Source: Paramecium tetraurelia (lineage: Eukaryota; Ciliophora; Oligohymenophorea; Peniculida; Parameciidae). Taken from it: a stretch of DNA of 64,000 bases. The stretch covers positions 251,804-315,803 of the forward strand of contig NW_001799055.1 in NCBI RefSeq assembly GCF_000165425.1. The letters are read 5' to 3'. A model generated the notes under the pieces. The model worked only from the letters and a program-made list of their open reading frames with translations. It made no database searches and was not told the DNA's origin. Positions within the stretch are counted from its first letter, which is position 1. The number at the start of each line of letters is the position of its first letter. A program made the translations under genes and the position numbers. Positions 50,101 through 61,654 of the stretch are shown in pieces.

Positions 50101-52720
50101 TGTCTTTGGCCAGTAAATCTGTAATAGTTTTTCCAACCTAAGTCAAAAAGTGTTAGATACTTCCAAATTGTAACAAAATGTCTGATGGTTTTTGATATGT
50201 TCTTTTCAATTAAAATTTTGTTGTGCCTAATTTTTAATGCGTAGTTATGGTTTTCTTAAATAATTTAGCATTTTTATCTCTGGCTATGTTATGTAATAAG
50301 GCATTTTTCAGATGTCCAAGTTTCTCCATTTTTTAATTTACAGACTTATACTGGACCATCCCAAATTCATCCAAAGCTCCTTTCAATATCAATTTATCAA
50401 AAGTATGCAAGGAAACACCTAAGATACGAACCCATTAATCAAAAATAAGATATTCATCATCATCTTTAATTTTCAAAATAGATCCTAAAAGTGTAAAATC
50501 AGACAGAGTTTAAAAATTAAAAGATAAGTTGGTGTTGATTGGAAATACAAATCTTTAGGCATCACATGCATAAGAATTGATTGGTTTGTCATAATAATAA
50601 GTGTATCCCCTTTGTATGAATCTAGAAATGAAATAATTGTGAGAGGCAGTCAAATATGGAGGCATAATGCTTGAAATTTGTAATTTGTCTGAGTTCTAAC
50701 TCGAATTAGATGATTGTAGTCCCCTAATACGTAGATTTTGAATCATATCCTCATAATTTGCATATCCCAAAATATCAACTAATCTATTTGAGACTCCCTT
50801 AAGGATTTAGCCACTCTATACTCCAGCACTTACTTCTAAAGTCACTAGATCTCCTGAGAGCCATTAGAAATGCCAATCTATCCTTATTTATGAGCTGCTC
50901 TACTCAACTACCATGAATCTTCTACTTTCCTTTAGAAAACGACTGCCTATTTATAATCTGAATCAAAAAAGAGAGATCTAAAGCATTGATACTTCAAATA
51001 GTATCAATAGTTCTTTTGAACTTGATTGGTGAAGCCACTCAATATTATATCTACTTTGTTCCTACTCTGTTCAATTTAAAGTGAAATTTTGATAATATCA
51101 TCGAGAAATCGATTCATATTCTGAATATCTCCAGAACATAAATTCTCCCAAAATGTTATCTTTTTCCTCAACACAGATACAATACTCTTAACAATATCCT
51201 CTTTAACCATTTCCAATCGCAAAATTTCAGTCACATTCATTTTGACAAGGTCATAATATGAGTTTTTGTCTTCGAAGTGTTTTAATTTTAAGAGCATTAA
51301 TAAATTATGATTCTTGTACTTTGGTAACATTACTAAAGAAGTAAGAAAATTGAACAGTTCTACTTTGTATTTGTTTGATTTTGGTGAGAGATTAAAGGCT
51401 GTTTACTTGAAGAAGAACATAAAGAAATGTACTTCAATGATAAATATTCAACTTCATCCAAATGCAAGGAAAATGACAATTATTAAATAGTTTAATGGAA
51501 CTATCTTTTGTCATATTATGAAATAAGATCTTCGTTGATCGTATTATTCTTGATGAATTTCATTGGTTAAAATTAGATGGTCAAAGGTTTGCTATTCAAA
51601 CTGAGGATGACCTCCACCAGCAAAGGAATCATTTTTACGACTTCCATCTTTGATAGTCTTCTGAAATTAACTGACATCCAAATTTTGAGAAATGTTCCAA
51701 GGATTACTGTTTTTATCTCCATTGCTCAACAGAGCTGTTTTAGATGAAAATGATGATCTGTGACTCATACTTTCTTAATTTTGAGTTTTGGATTAGATAA
51801 ATCTTCTTTGCATTCACAATTTGGATCATTGCAGTTTTGAGTGTGATATTTCAACACATAGAGAGACAGCATGAATATATATGAATCCATTCCGGCTTAC
51901 TCCACATACCAAACAAGAGCTTCTAAAGACGAACACAATTTCTTTATGTCCATCTATTTCATTGATCCAGTTAGAGTTTACAATATTAAATCCTTCAATT
52001 TCCTGCCCTAAAGCGATTAGATAAATATAAGAATATTGGAAATACCAAGAGGAAAGTCTCAAAGATGTTATCCCAATTATTGAAGGGTAGATCTAGGAGA
52101 GGGAACCCAAAAAGGATACTATGAATAGGCCTGTTGTTCCAAACATATAGACTTTGTTTCAAATGTTACCTTGTATGGCAGGAACAACATTATGTCCACC
52201 AATTTGAAAATGCTGAGCAACCAAAAAATATATGGCTGGATCTGCATGTCTGTGTTCCAATCTATGGCTACTATAAATATCACAATCAGATAATAGCAAT
52301 AAGATATTAGATTTTATGTTCTATACAATCTCAATTAATTGAATTGATAACTGCGATAGAAGTAGAAGTAAATTAACACAATAATGGAGTGCAGAAATAT
52401 GTTTATGATTGGCAATGCACTCCAAGCACTACTTTGTTTATAGAGCAACCCAAAGTTGATAGATAACTAGAATTTAATCAAGTGCCTAAAATTGGACAGC
52501 TAAGCTTCACTGCACTTTCAATTCCCTATGACAGTAAGATGTGCAATCTATTGAATTTTTTTCCGACATAATTATCTTGTTCTAATTCTAAAGTTTCAAG
52601 TACGACATCAGCAGTAGACAGCCATACAAAAACATGTTTAGTATCAGATTTAAGATACAGATTGGTACAAATAATATATTTGTTGGTCTTGCGAATATAC
52701 TTAAAAACTACAATAACCAT
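47167..52720 (-). CDS. Large multi-pass membrane protein, tiny-macrocysts (Tmc)-like, copy 3
   Basis: This is the clearest Tmc-like member. N-terminal TM helices lie around 52200-52500 (in part YCYYLIVIFIVAIDWN). A Cys-rich turn follows at about 51820-51880 (KYHTQNCNDPNCECKEDL). The family's helical block is at 51076-51330 (LLMLLKLKHFEDKNSYYDLV, MVKEDIVKSIVSVLRKK, ITFWENLCSGDIQ). A PAS-like domain with a HNYFISRF stretch is near 50600. A TM helix (VMISSISIGYLIFSIIII) near 48290 and a long ectodomain come after that, then a last TM and a tail ending at TGA 47167-47169. Several introns are evident, for example 29 nt near 49260 and 28 nt near 49010. Junctions near 48600 and 47500 do not resolve with a normal intron, so the 3' half may be damaged or mis-modelled. 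The start (ATG 52720) is uncertain. Confidence 0.68.
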
Positions 52721-53636
52721 TTAATATTACATGAGTAAAATATTCATAGCCTTGGTTTTATTCAAATTTCAAACTGAAGCTCATCAACGAAACAAAGTGA
52801 ACTAGTACTAGAATTAACGCTTTAGTCCCGAACATATTTTGTTATCTGCAATTTTAGTAATCTCTATTGACAAGACTTGGCCAAAACTTAATTCTTAATA
52901 TTAATTCATTTTTCTAATTTAATTTAATATTTCAGACTCTAAGATCAGAATTTTACACTAATAAATATCTACAATCAAATTATATTCACTTTTGTAACTT
53001 TATTATTCAAACATATCCTGGTTTCTATCAACCTCTAAATATATCAATAACAACAAATCAAATCAATTATATATCATCAAATTAATTTCAGAACCCAACA
53101 ACTAGGGAGGAATGGTCTCAACAATAAAAATTCACTAGAATTATGTTAGGTTGGTAAAGGATTCTTTTATATATGCTAACTTTATAACTTAAACCGACCT
53201 TCCTTTGTTTTTAAGCAACTTTAAAAATATATTAAATTTCTATAGTATGAAACAAAAAGGGTACATTTCATAAATGTATCTTATGAAAAATAATATCTTA
53301 CTAAAATTAGAAATTTTCAAGTGTTTATTTACAAAATGAAATGCTACATCTAAAGGATGTTTTGTTCTAGAGAATTAAAATGAATATAGCAATAATTATC
53401 TAAAAATAGTCTAAAATATGCAAGGAATAATAGCAATTTAATTATTGTCACTTCAAATTAGGCAATTATCTAATTCTCTTGATTATTTTTATATCTACTT
53501 TTGACTCGGAGATCAACTACCAGTTTGTAAAAGCAAGAGAAAATAAATTGATTGATTTCAACTAATGAATGAGTTATTTCGTAATGGATTTCTAAAGATG
53601 AGAGTAAAATTAATTATTAAAATTGAAATTGAAATT
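52721..53636. other. AT-rich spacer between divergent Tmc-like and GTPase genes
   Basis: No supported gene or RNA was seen in this 916-bp interval. Both strands have frequent TGA in most frames. Promoters for the two divergent genes are expected here. Confidence 0.35.
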
Positions 53637-55423
53637 ATGTCTTAATAATAATAAAAATCCATGAATGATACTCTCTTCGATACTAAGGTTTTAGATAACT
53701 TTGAATAAGAGTTTTAATAGGTTCATGATGATATAAATCCAAAAGTTCACTCTCGTATTGCTCCTTTGGTATATGCAATTAAGGGATTGAAATAGGAAAT
53801 CAATCAAGTCTTTGCTGATTTCATTCGAGAAACAAATAGAGCAACTGATGTTATGAGGATTAAGGATATGTTTGAAGCAGTGTTGATGGAATATAATCTC
53901 AGAGAGAAGGAAAGCAACAAATTAATGGAGGCCATCTTATAAAACGATTCCTAATAGATAAGATAGATATCTCAATTACTCAAAGAAATTCGTGAACTCC
54001 AACTTGAAGTAAATCATTTTTAAAGACAGAGCGAAGTCAAACGACAAAGGTAATGTGGTATATTTAAAGGAAATCCAACAGATTTCAAGAAATAAAATAC
54101 TTCAATTATAGACGAGACCAGCATCTATGATTGGGTGGTTGACATAGATTTTATAACATCTATAAACAGTTCTGGATGGAAGGTTTGGTTGTCTCCAAAG
54201 ATGATAAACCAAGAGATAATCAACATAAAAGCATTGGAAGGAGCAACGGTAGCTGTAACTGGACTGTATGACAAAGGGAAGACATTTGTATTGAACAGTC
54301 TCACCATGAGTAATTTGCCGTCTGGGAAGAAGGTTACGACAAGAGGCATTTCATTTAAGCATGTGAATGTAGATAATGGTACGAAACTTATTTTAGTGGA
54401 CACAGCTGGAACATACAGTCCTGTTAAAATAGAAAATGAATTGTCTATTGTAGACAAAGAAGCCACAGAAACATTCATATCAGATCTTGTATTTGATTTG
54501 GCAGATTACTTTTTATGCGTTGTCAATGATTTTACCAGTCTTGATCAAAGATATCTTGACAGATTGAGTCGCAATCTCTAACAAAGTCCGAACAAGACAT
54601 TTCGAGAAATTATTGTAATACATAATCTAAAAGATGTCGAATCTACCGAAATATTAGAACATGTGTGGAGTACATAAGTGACATAAATATATGCGAATGG
54701 AACTCTATAGAAAACTAAAGTAGCTGCCCTTAATCCAATTAATAAATAACTATTGGAAAAACATGTTCTTTGGTTTAAGACTCCCTATACTCGACATGTA
54801 TGCATTGTGAATGATGATTGCAATTTGGGTAAGGGTCTCAATCCTTGGGTATTTTCATTACTCAGATATTGGTTAAAGGCAGTTTTCATTCCTGTGAACA
54901 GAAGTTTTTCAGTTTTGGATTGTTTGTTAATTTAATCAAGATAAAAACTTGTTAATTTTTTTAGAAAGAATATTAAAATTGATCTGAAAAACACTGACGA
55001 TCCTTTGATCAAGGTCATCAAGACAGAGAATGAGTTCCAGGATAAAATTCAAATTCCTTAAGGATAAGTTGATATGAGTGGTTTAATAACAGGGCAACAG
55101 GATTCTTTTTAACCTGCCACCGATATTATTGCAGGTGATCAATATATAATTTTGATGGATGCTCCGGGATTGACTAATGATGATGTAGACATTCAGAGAC
55201 AGAATGTTGTGACTTTGGTGAAGGGGAACAAGTAGAGACCGTACATAAATCAAGGGCAATTGGAAAAGAGTGAAAGGAAATATGGGGAATTTACACTCAC
55301 ATTCAAAGTATTGAGTAAATTACTAATTAGATTCCTGATATATACGAAAGATAATGGTCTCATTTCGGTGTGGAGAAGGGAGTGATCACGATAAAATACG
55401 ATAAAGATAAAGATGATATTTGA
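53637..55423 (+). CDS. GTPase fused to a C-terminal HSP20/alpha-crystallin domain
   Basis: 587 residues; one 23-nt intron near the 3' end; the spliced length is a multiple of three. An N-terminal helical region of about 170 residues (coiled-coil-like, IRQISQLLKEIRELQLEV) comes first. A G domain follows: P-loop TGLYDKGKTF (about 208-217), switch-I-like TTRGISF (about 233-239), G3 LVDTAGT (about 253-259) and G4-like HNLKD (about 329-333). After a linker, residues about 480-587 match an alpha-crystallin fold: GDQYIILMDAPGLTNDDVDI, then SERKYGEFTLTFKIPDIYE (across the intron) and GVEKGVITIKY. The G domain recalls GBP/dynamin-type large GTPases without a clear subfamily. The fusion suggests nucleotide-regulated binding to client proteins or membranes. 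That is inference. It ends 16 bp before the next start. Confidence 0.87.
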
Positions 55424-55439
55424 TTATATAAATTATTTT

Positions 55440-57284
55440 ATGAGTGAAAGTCCACATTAATTGAAAGCCAAGATTGACTTCCTACATCAAGAAAACCAAT
55501 AGTTGAGAGTCACTATAGAGGATTTACAAACCGTCATCAAATTGAATAAATAGTCAATGCGATCTATGATTGATTAAGACGTTGCCAATCCAAGATTTAA
55601 TTAATAGACTACAATACGTGAGAATGAAAACACCGTGAAAGCACTTAAATTAGTAATTACAGAACAACAAAAAGAAATTGATCATTTGATGTCATCGTTA
55701 GAGAAAGTTTAAAAAGAGAGGGATTTTGCATAAGGCAAGGCCCTAATCTCAGAAGAGATAACCTACGCAGCAGAAAAGAGTGAAAAGAAGTTCATAGCTG
55801 AACTTGAGTCAACTATTTTCGATCTTAATCACACCATCAGTTAATAAGCTTAAAAAATATGTTAACTTGAAAAATAAGCTGATCAAAGAGATGATACTAC
55901 TGGAGTTGTTGTGAGATATAGGGATGTCATTCATCCTAATTCAGCCACTATTTTACTTCATGATGAAATGGAAACATTACACCAATTGATTGTGAGATTA
56001 CAATTATAAGTTAATTACTTAAAGAGTATTCAATTAAAATTAGTGACTCTTATCAATAAAGTCATAACTAATATATAGATGAAAATCTAAGGAGAAGTTA
56101 TCGATTTAGATGAGGATTATGAAAGAGCGCAGCATGAATTCTTGGAAATCTTAGCTTAAATTTAATGTAAATAAATTAACTTAATAACTATTTTTAGAAT
56201 CTAGATTACCCACTGTAGATTTGCCAGCCAGAACAAATTCCATCTAATCACCTATGAATACTGATATGATACACTCTCCAATACCTTCTCCTTTTCCTGC
56301 TAAGGCTCCCTAGGTTTTTAAAAAAAATTGTTAAAATTTAAATTAAACATTTGATGGAGGAGTAGGTCTTAATGAATCATATTAATAATATGGAAAATAG
56401 GATGATTTTAAGAAAAACAATTCTAAGTTGCCTGTGCCAAAATTGAATTTAGCCAAAGCTTTTCAAATTTAATAGATTAATGCCAAAAGATCAACCCAAT
56501 AAATCAAACTAACTGAAGATCAATTATAAAATAGAGTTCGTAAGTTAGAACAGGAACTTGAAGAAACCAAGAAGAATCTATCAAGAGAGATGATTTTATG
56601 CAAACATTATGAAATCGAAAATGAATCATTGAAAAGACATATAAAATAAATTGAAGGAAATAATGACATTTTAGTCAAATCCAATCTCAATCTCAACCAG
56701 AAATGGGAGAAAATTTAAAAAAGTTTTATGTTCTACAAAACATTTTTTGTCGAACATAAGGATTAGTTTGCATAATTATAAATATTAGTTTAATCTGAAA
56801 AGGAAGTATTAAATATATTTTGATTCATAGAAGGCTTAATCTTAAGAGGATTACAACGAGTTTGGTTTTAATTCTGCGAGGGTGAGTCATGCAAGAAAAG
56901 GACAGACCTAAAGAAAGAAAAACTTATTGGATTAGACAATTTCTTTATATGTTCCTGCATATTAAGGTAATATTGTTATAATAAACATATTAAGAAAGCC
57001 TGATGGATGTCGAGTCTCGATTAGCCAGAGTCAATCAATCAGAAACATACAATCAGAATAATAGAATCGACTCAAGTGTGATCGAAAACGATAGGGATGG
57101 CGAACTTGGAAACTATTGTTTAGATAGGGATGATAGTTACATGGAGAACAATGAATGGAAGAACAATGTTAAAAAAGAATGGACAATCCTAGCATCCTAG
57201 GTTCACTCTGCAAAACCGAAAGATTTAGCATAACAAATAAAGCAATCCTAACCAATACAAAAGTTATAAAATATCAAATCATGA
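55440..57284 (+). CDS. Long coiled-coil protein of unknown function
   Basis: 586 residues; introns of 31 nt (about 56167-56197), 25 nt (about 56809-56833) and 28 nt (about 56967-56994); the spliced length is a multiple of three. The N-terminal half is a near-continuous heptad-like helix (LKAKIDFLHQENQQLRVTIE..., KALKLVITEQQKEIDHLMSS). A central Pro/Ser-rich linker (SPMNTDMIHSPIPSPFPAKA) follows, then a second coiled coil (RKLEQELEETKKNLSREM) and an Asp/Asn/Glu-rich tail. No enzyme motif or TM helix. Such proteins in ciliates are often basal-body or cytoskeletal, but no specific match is claimed. Its stop codon TGA (57282-57284) forms part of a TCATGA palindrome shared with the stop of the convergent TRIM-like gene. 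Confidence 0.85.
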
Positions 57285-58409
57285 AATATATTATTAATTA
57301 CAATCAACATCCATCCCACTAATTATTTTTTTGGTATCATTGATTTATTAGAAAATTAAGTTCGATAATTGAAATACCTTAACATTAGGAGAGGGAGGAA
57401 TTTGGGGAATAGTCTAATTCTATAAATGTCCAAAATAGTTGAGTAACTCTACTTCACTCTTTTAATCTATTATTCGAAAAATCTTATCGTTTAAGTTTGA
57501 AAGTTTCATATGAGTATCAGTCAATCTATTAACATAATTTTCTTATTAATCTATTATCGAAGGAAGATTGCCAATTTTTTCTAATAATTCGTTTTGTTTG
57601 CTATTCAATAATTGATGCATAACCTATTTGTAACTCAAAAAAATTACTTGAAATTCTTAGGCTATTTGAAGTCTCATGTGTTCTTAAATTGCAGATTATT
57701 GAACTTGCTTTTTTTCTAAATCTTATCTGTAGTTCTCAATCTAAGTTATACATTGGTTATTTTATTCGACTTAATTTTCCAATTACTTTCTAACCAAAGG
57801 ATATGACTTTTTGATTGTTTTAACTTCATGGTTCTTATGGATTCCATGAATTATACATTCAGGACATATACATTTACTATTGCAATCAAAGCAAAAATAG
57901 GAAACCTCCTCTTCTGGATGGTCGAGACATTGCTCTCTTGAGTGTTGGATAAATGAATTTTCACTTTATTGTTTGCTCATTTGACGTTATGACTAATGAA
58001 CTGATGATTTTGCTTCTGGATTCTAAATTGCAAATTTAATTGTCTTTTCTTTTTGATTCTCCTTATTATCTTATCGAGTTTAGGATCTTGATTTCACTTA
58101 TTTCTCAGAACTTATATTCGCTTTTTAGACTAGAGCAGGTTTTCTATTAGATCGATCGTGTAATGCAGATGCTAGATTTATTTTCTCTAATTCATAAATG
58201 CTATTAGAATCTAACTCAGTGTTCCCCTAGCAGATGTCACATACAAAAAACTTTATATTATTTTCAAACTAGTATACTTTTTTGTGCTTTTTTGTCTATT
58301 GAATTGAAAAAGATTTGGCAGCACAATCCAAACAAAGATCATGATTACAGGTCAACATTAATATGTCATCAGGCACTTTCTAACAGTAACTACATTTTGA
58401 AACATTCAT
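57279..58409 (-). CDS. RING-like plus B-box zinc-finger protein (TRIM-like)
   Basis: 376 residues, no intron needed. N-terminal RING-like Cys pattern: CSYC ... CNHDLCLDC ... CDIC. A basic Gln/Lys/Ser-rich linker follows, then a B-box: CLDHPEEEVSYFCFDC...CICPEC..H..H (about residues 165-200). A long coiled coil comes next (QNNQCITQIENYRQDLEKK onward). This RING, B-box, coiled-coil order is the tripartite motif, though the first finger has a Lys-rich gap (QTKKHKK) and lacks some RING spacing, so ubiquitin-ligase activity is only probable. No B30.2 domain; the C-terminus is short. Its start is 34 bp from the start of the divergent gene at 58444. Its stop overlaps the stop of the convergent coiled-coil gene by six bases. 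Confidence 0.85.
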
Positions 58410-58443
58410 TATTTTTAAATTTTCTTTGTTCGTTAACTAATTT
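58410..58443. promoter_or_regulatory. 34-bp interval between two divergent start codons
   Basis: The minus-strand TRIM-like gene starts at 58409 and the plus-strand gene at 58444. Both promoters must lie in, or overlap the coding sequence around, this very short spacer. Confidence 0.5.
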
Positions 58444-59112
58444 ATGAAATAATATAAACTAGATCAATTAGCACAAATAATAAAGAGACTAGAAAATATT
58501 CTAGATAATCCTAAACCAATAAATTCTCAATATTCTCTCTTTCGTCTCTTACCCACTTTTTAATCTGAAGATTAGACCTCTTCGGAATCGAGTACGAACT
58601 AAATTATTTTTGATGAGCAGCCAACTTAAGATTATACAAAGAATGAACTGAAGACTTTTTCAACGGAATCTCATAGTCTTAAACTAGATTACACGAAAAT
58701 TTCAACAGAATTAAGAGGAATGCTACAGAACACGTTTAGGAGCCTTAATATAGACTAAACAAATTATATATCCCAGGTAATCTTAAAGCATACTCAAAAG
58801 GATAATCCTTTAATTGCTTTGATTATAAATTAATTAAATCTTATTCAAAGTGTAGTTGAAGCAAATTCTATTTGTCAAAAATATCATGCTTCAATAGAGA
58901 ATTTATAAAGTCAAATCAATAATTTCGATTAATAACATTTTATAGCATTAGTAATCTCATTAAGATCAAAGTTTTTTTCAGAAATTAATAAACATAAAAT
59001 CGATACAAGCTTGGTTCCTTAATATGATTAATTTTAGTTAATTAAAGAATAATAATTAAAAATTTAACATGTTTAACGAGCCATTGATTAGCTAATTCAA
59101 TAGATTAGTTGA
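58444..59112 (+). CDS. Small helical protein of unknown function
   Basis: 222 residues, no intron needed; start MKQYKLDQLAQIIKRLENIL. The N-terminal helix is followed by a Ser/Thr-rich segment (SEDQTSSESSTNQIIFDEQ), then helical stretches with moderate hydrophobicity (HTQKDNPLIALIINQLNLIQ). The Gln-rich end (KEQQLKIQHVQRAIDQLIQQ) would form a coiled coil. No recognised domain, signal peptide or clear TM helix. It ends 50 bp before the stop of the convergent phosphatase gene. Confidence 0.72.
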
Positions 59113-59162
59113 TTATTTTATTTATTTATTTTTCATAAACATAATCATATGTTGATAGTATC

Positions 59163-60931
59163 TCAAAAGTAAATATTATATAAATTATTTTACAAATCAT
59201 CAAAATCAGAATAATCTAAGAACTATTTTAATTTTAATTATTTTTAATTTAAATCTCTAACATCTTTAACATTTCTGAAATTCAATAAATAATTTTCTAA
59301 ATGTAATAATTCCTATATATCGATATTTGAATTACTTGGTCTTCTTTGTTATCATAATATGAAATAATTGGGATTCCATTGTCAATTTATTTGTTAAATG
59401 AATAGGAAGCATTGTCTACTAATAAAACATCAGAGAGTTTTCGATTTCCTAATACTCTAAAACTAAATGGAATTTACCTTAAATCTTTAATGTAAGCTCC
59501 CTCCTTTGTTTAAATGCAATGTTCCCTGAACAATCGATATGAAACCCATTATTTTTTTGGATCCAAATAATCAATAACTACATTAGCGTAACATGAATGA
59601 GAAGCTGTAAAAATAACAATTTCAAAATCCCTTGAAAGTGTTTACAGGATTTATTTTGCATAAGGTCTAATATTAATAGAAGCCTAAATGGTTTCATTAT
59701 TTGGAAAGGTGATGGGTAATGTGATGTCTCCTGGAATTGATGTGTTCTAGTTACAATGAATCAATGTTTCATCCAGATCAAACACTATTGTCTTTAGATT
59801 ATTTGATTTTGGCAAGAATGTAACCTTATCTGGTTCAAATTGCACTTAAGATCTACTTGCATAAAGTAATCCCTAGATAAATTAATACTAAATTCACTTG
59901 ATATGTTTGTAAAAAATGATCTTTAATAAGTTCATCAAGTTCTGTAGGTTTCTTACTTTTTATAGCTTAGATTACAGTTGAAATGTAGTACAAGAACTAG
60001 ATAAGCTAAATAGCTTACAGGCTCATTTGGTTATGTGTCACTCATCTTCTTTAAATAAAAAAATTTGGAATCCATCGATTATTATCTTTCTGATTTATTT
60101 AAATTAGAGTTTGGTGAATGTACATTGGAACCCTTTAATAATTAAGAATTCTTATTTAAATTTGTTTTAATTTAAGTGACAAAATCTTTTAGTTATCCAG
60201 TCTTTTTGTCCTATGATTGTCTTAATAATTAAGAATTCGATGTATAACTGTTTAGATCCTTTATTTATGCATAAATATTTAATGTTGATTCAATATCTTT
60301 AGTAACTTTCCTCTCTTCTTAACTAACATTCTTTTATTATTAAACTAATTTCTAAGGGAAGTATTTAGATACCATAGAATACTATTTTTATTTTATTCTA
60401 TCTGTTTGTTTGTCTTATTAATTTTCACTTCCATTAGCAGAAGTATCCTTCAACCGATTAAACCTTTTTTCCAAATTTTCCAATTTCTCATTCAAACTCT
60501 TGTAAGACTAACTTTCTGAAGGTTTTTATCTTTGACTCTCATTTAATAAGTAATCTATCCATTTATTATTTTACTCTTTAGTTGATTTTGTATAATTATG
60601 TCTAAATTTAAAGCCACTTTGTTATAACAAAGTGAAATATGAAACCTTTTTCGTCTCATTAATTTATTATTGATTTCCTTTCTAAATGTAATATGAATTT
60701 TTCTCAGCAGCTGATTAAGCACGATAGAATTATTATAGCGATTCAGATTTATATAATCCACTATTTGAGCGATTTTCATTTTTTTATTGACTTGAGTTGC
60801 TGCTCTCCCTATTCTAATACTATTTCTTTTTCTGCAATTAAGCATTAGAGTTTTCCTTATCATTTGTTATTGGAGATCTGAAATTATCTAATATACTTTA
60901 TCTAGATATCAAATCTATATTGAATTTTCAT
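59163..60931 (-). CDS. FCP1/SCP-type (NLI-interacting-factor-like) HAD phosphatase
   Basis: 552 residues; five introns (19, 22, 25, 21 and 23 nt, 5' to 3') give an exact multiple of three. The N-terminal 350 residues are Ser/Asn/Gln-rich and unrecognised. The catalytic domain contains the DxDx(T) nucleophile motif in TIVFDLDETLIH, motif II IVIFTASHS, the RLFREHC segment, and KDLR...KLSDVLLVDNASYSF with the closing acidic residues of motif III. The end LLHLENYLLNF...VKDVRDL fits the family's last helix. Enzymes of this class remove phosphate from serine in proteins, classically the RNA polymerase II C-terminal domain; the substrate here is unknown. The first intron, 19 nt, is at the lower limit and makes the start (MKIQYRFDIQIK) slightly uncertain. 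Confidence 0.88.
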
Positions 60932-61654
60932 TTAGTTACCTGCGTAAGAACAGTTTTATGCAGTCTTGTACATCTTTTAAGATTCTGATATTTAGAATAA
61001 AAAGTCTGTTTATTTTAATAAAACAAATAATAAAGGAAAATATGCTCATTTTTTTACAGCTGCATTTTAAATGTCTGCTTTTCTTGATTTTGAAAATCTT
61101 TAAATTATTTTTTAATTTTTATTCTAAAGCCTTATTTATTAATTTTATTTAACTCTATGGAGTTAAAGTTCTAAGATATCTGAGTGTTAACCTAGTACTT
61201 TTATAGAGTGCGTGATTTTAAAAGCTTTCTTATTTAATTTATTAAAAAAAACTCTTCTTAGCATCAATTTTTCCAAGGATTGAAAATATTCATAACTATT
61301 ATGTTTTAAAAATATAAACATAGGATTACTAAATTAAATTTCTGAGTGATTCTGAATCATTTAATAAGTGAAGTTATTAGCTGAGAATGTTATGATATAA
61401 TGGTTGATTAAAGATATAATCAAAAACAATGTTTTAACTTTTATATAGTATGGGGTAAAATCGATATTCTCAAAAACTTTTAATAATCCTCAAAATTAGT
61501 AGAAGACTTAAACAATGGATCAAAAGACAAGTTTTATTGAATCCATTTACATAGTCGATAACTTGTGTGTATCCTTAGATTTCAACTTTATTATTTTTCT
61601 ACTAAATAGGTATATAAAAAATGTAATTATTTTACATATAAGTATATGTTTTCA
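60932..61654. other. 723-bp AT-rich intergenic region
   Basis: No supported gene. Short ATG frames on the plus strand are hydrophobic, low-complexity and lack homology signs. The region lies upstream of the phosphatase start and downstream of the helical-repeat gene. Confidence 0.35.

Noticed and set aside
54125-54478. Minus-strand ORF of 117 codons
   Set aside because: It is antisense to the G domain of the GTPase-HSP20 gene, whose motifs are unambiguous on the plus strand.
60958-61152. Hydrophobic plus-strand ORF of 64 codons
   Set aside because: It is low-complexity Ile/Leu/Phe/Lys sequence in an AT-rich spacer, with no partner exon or domain.
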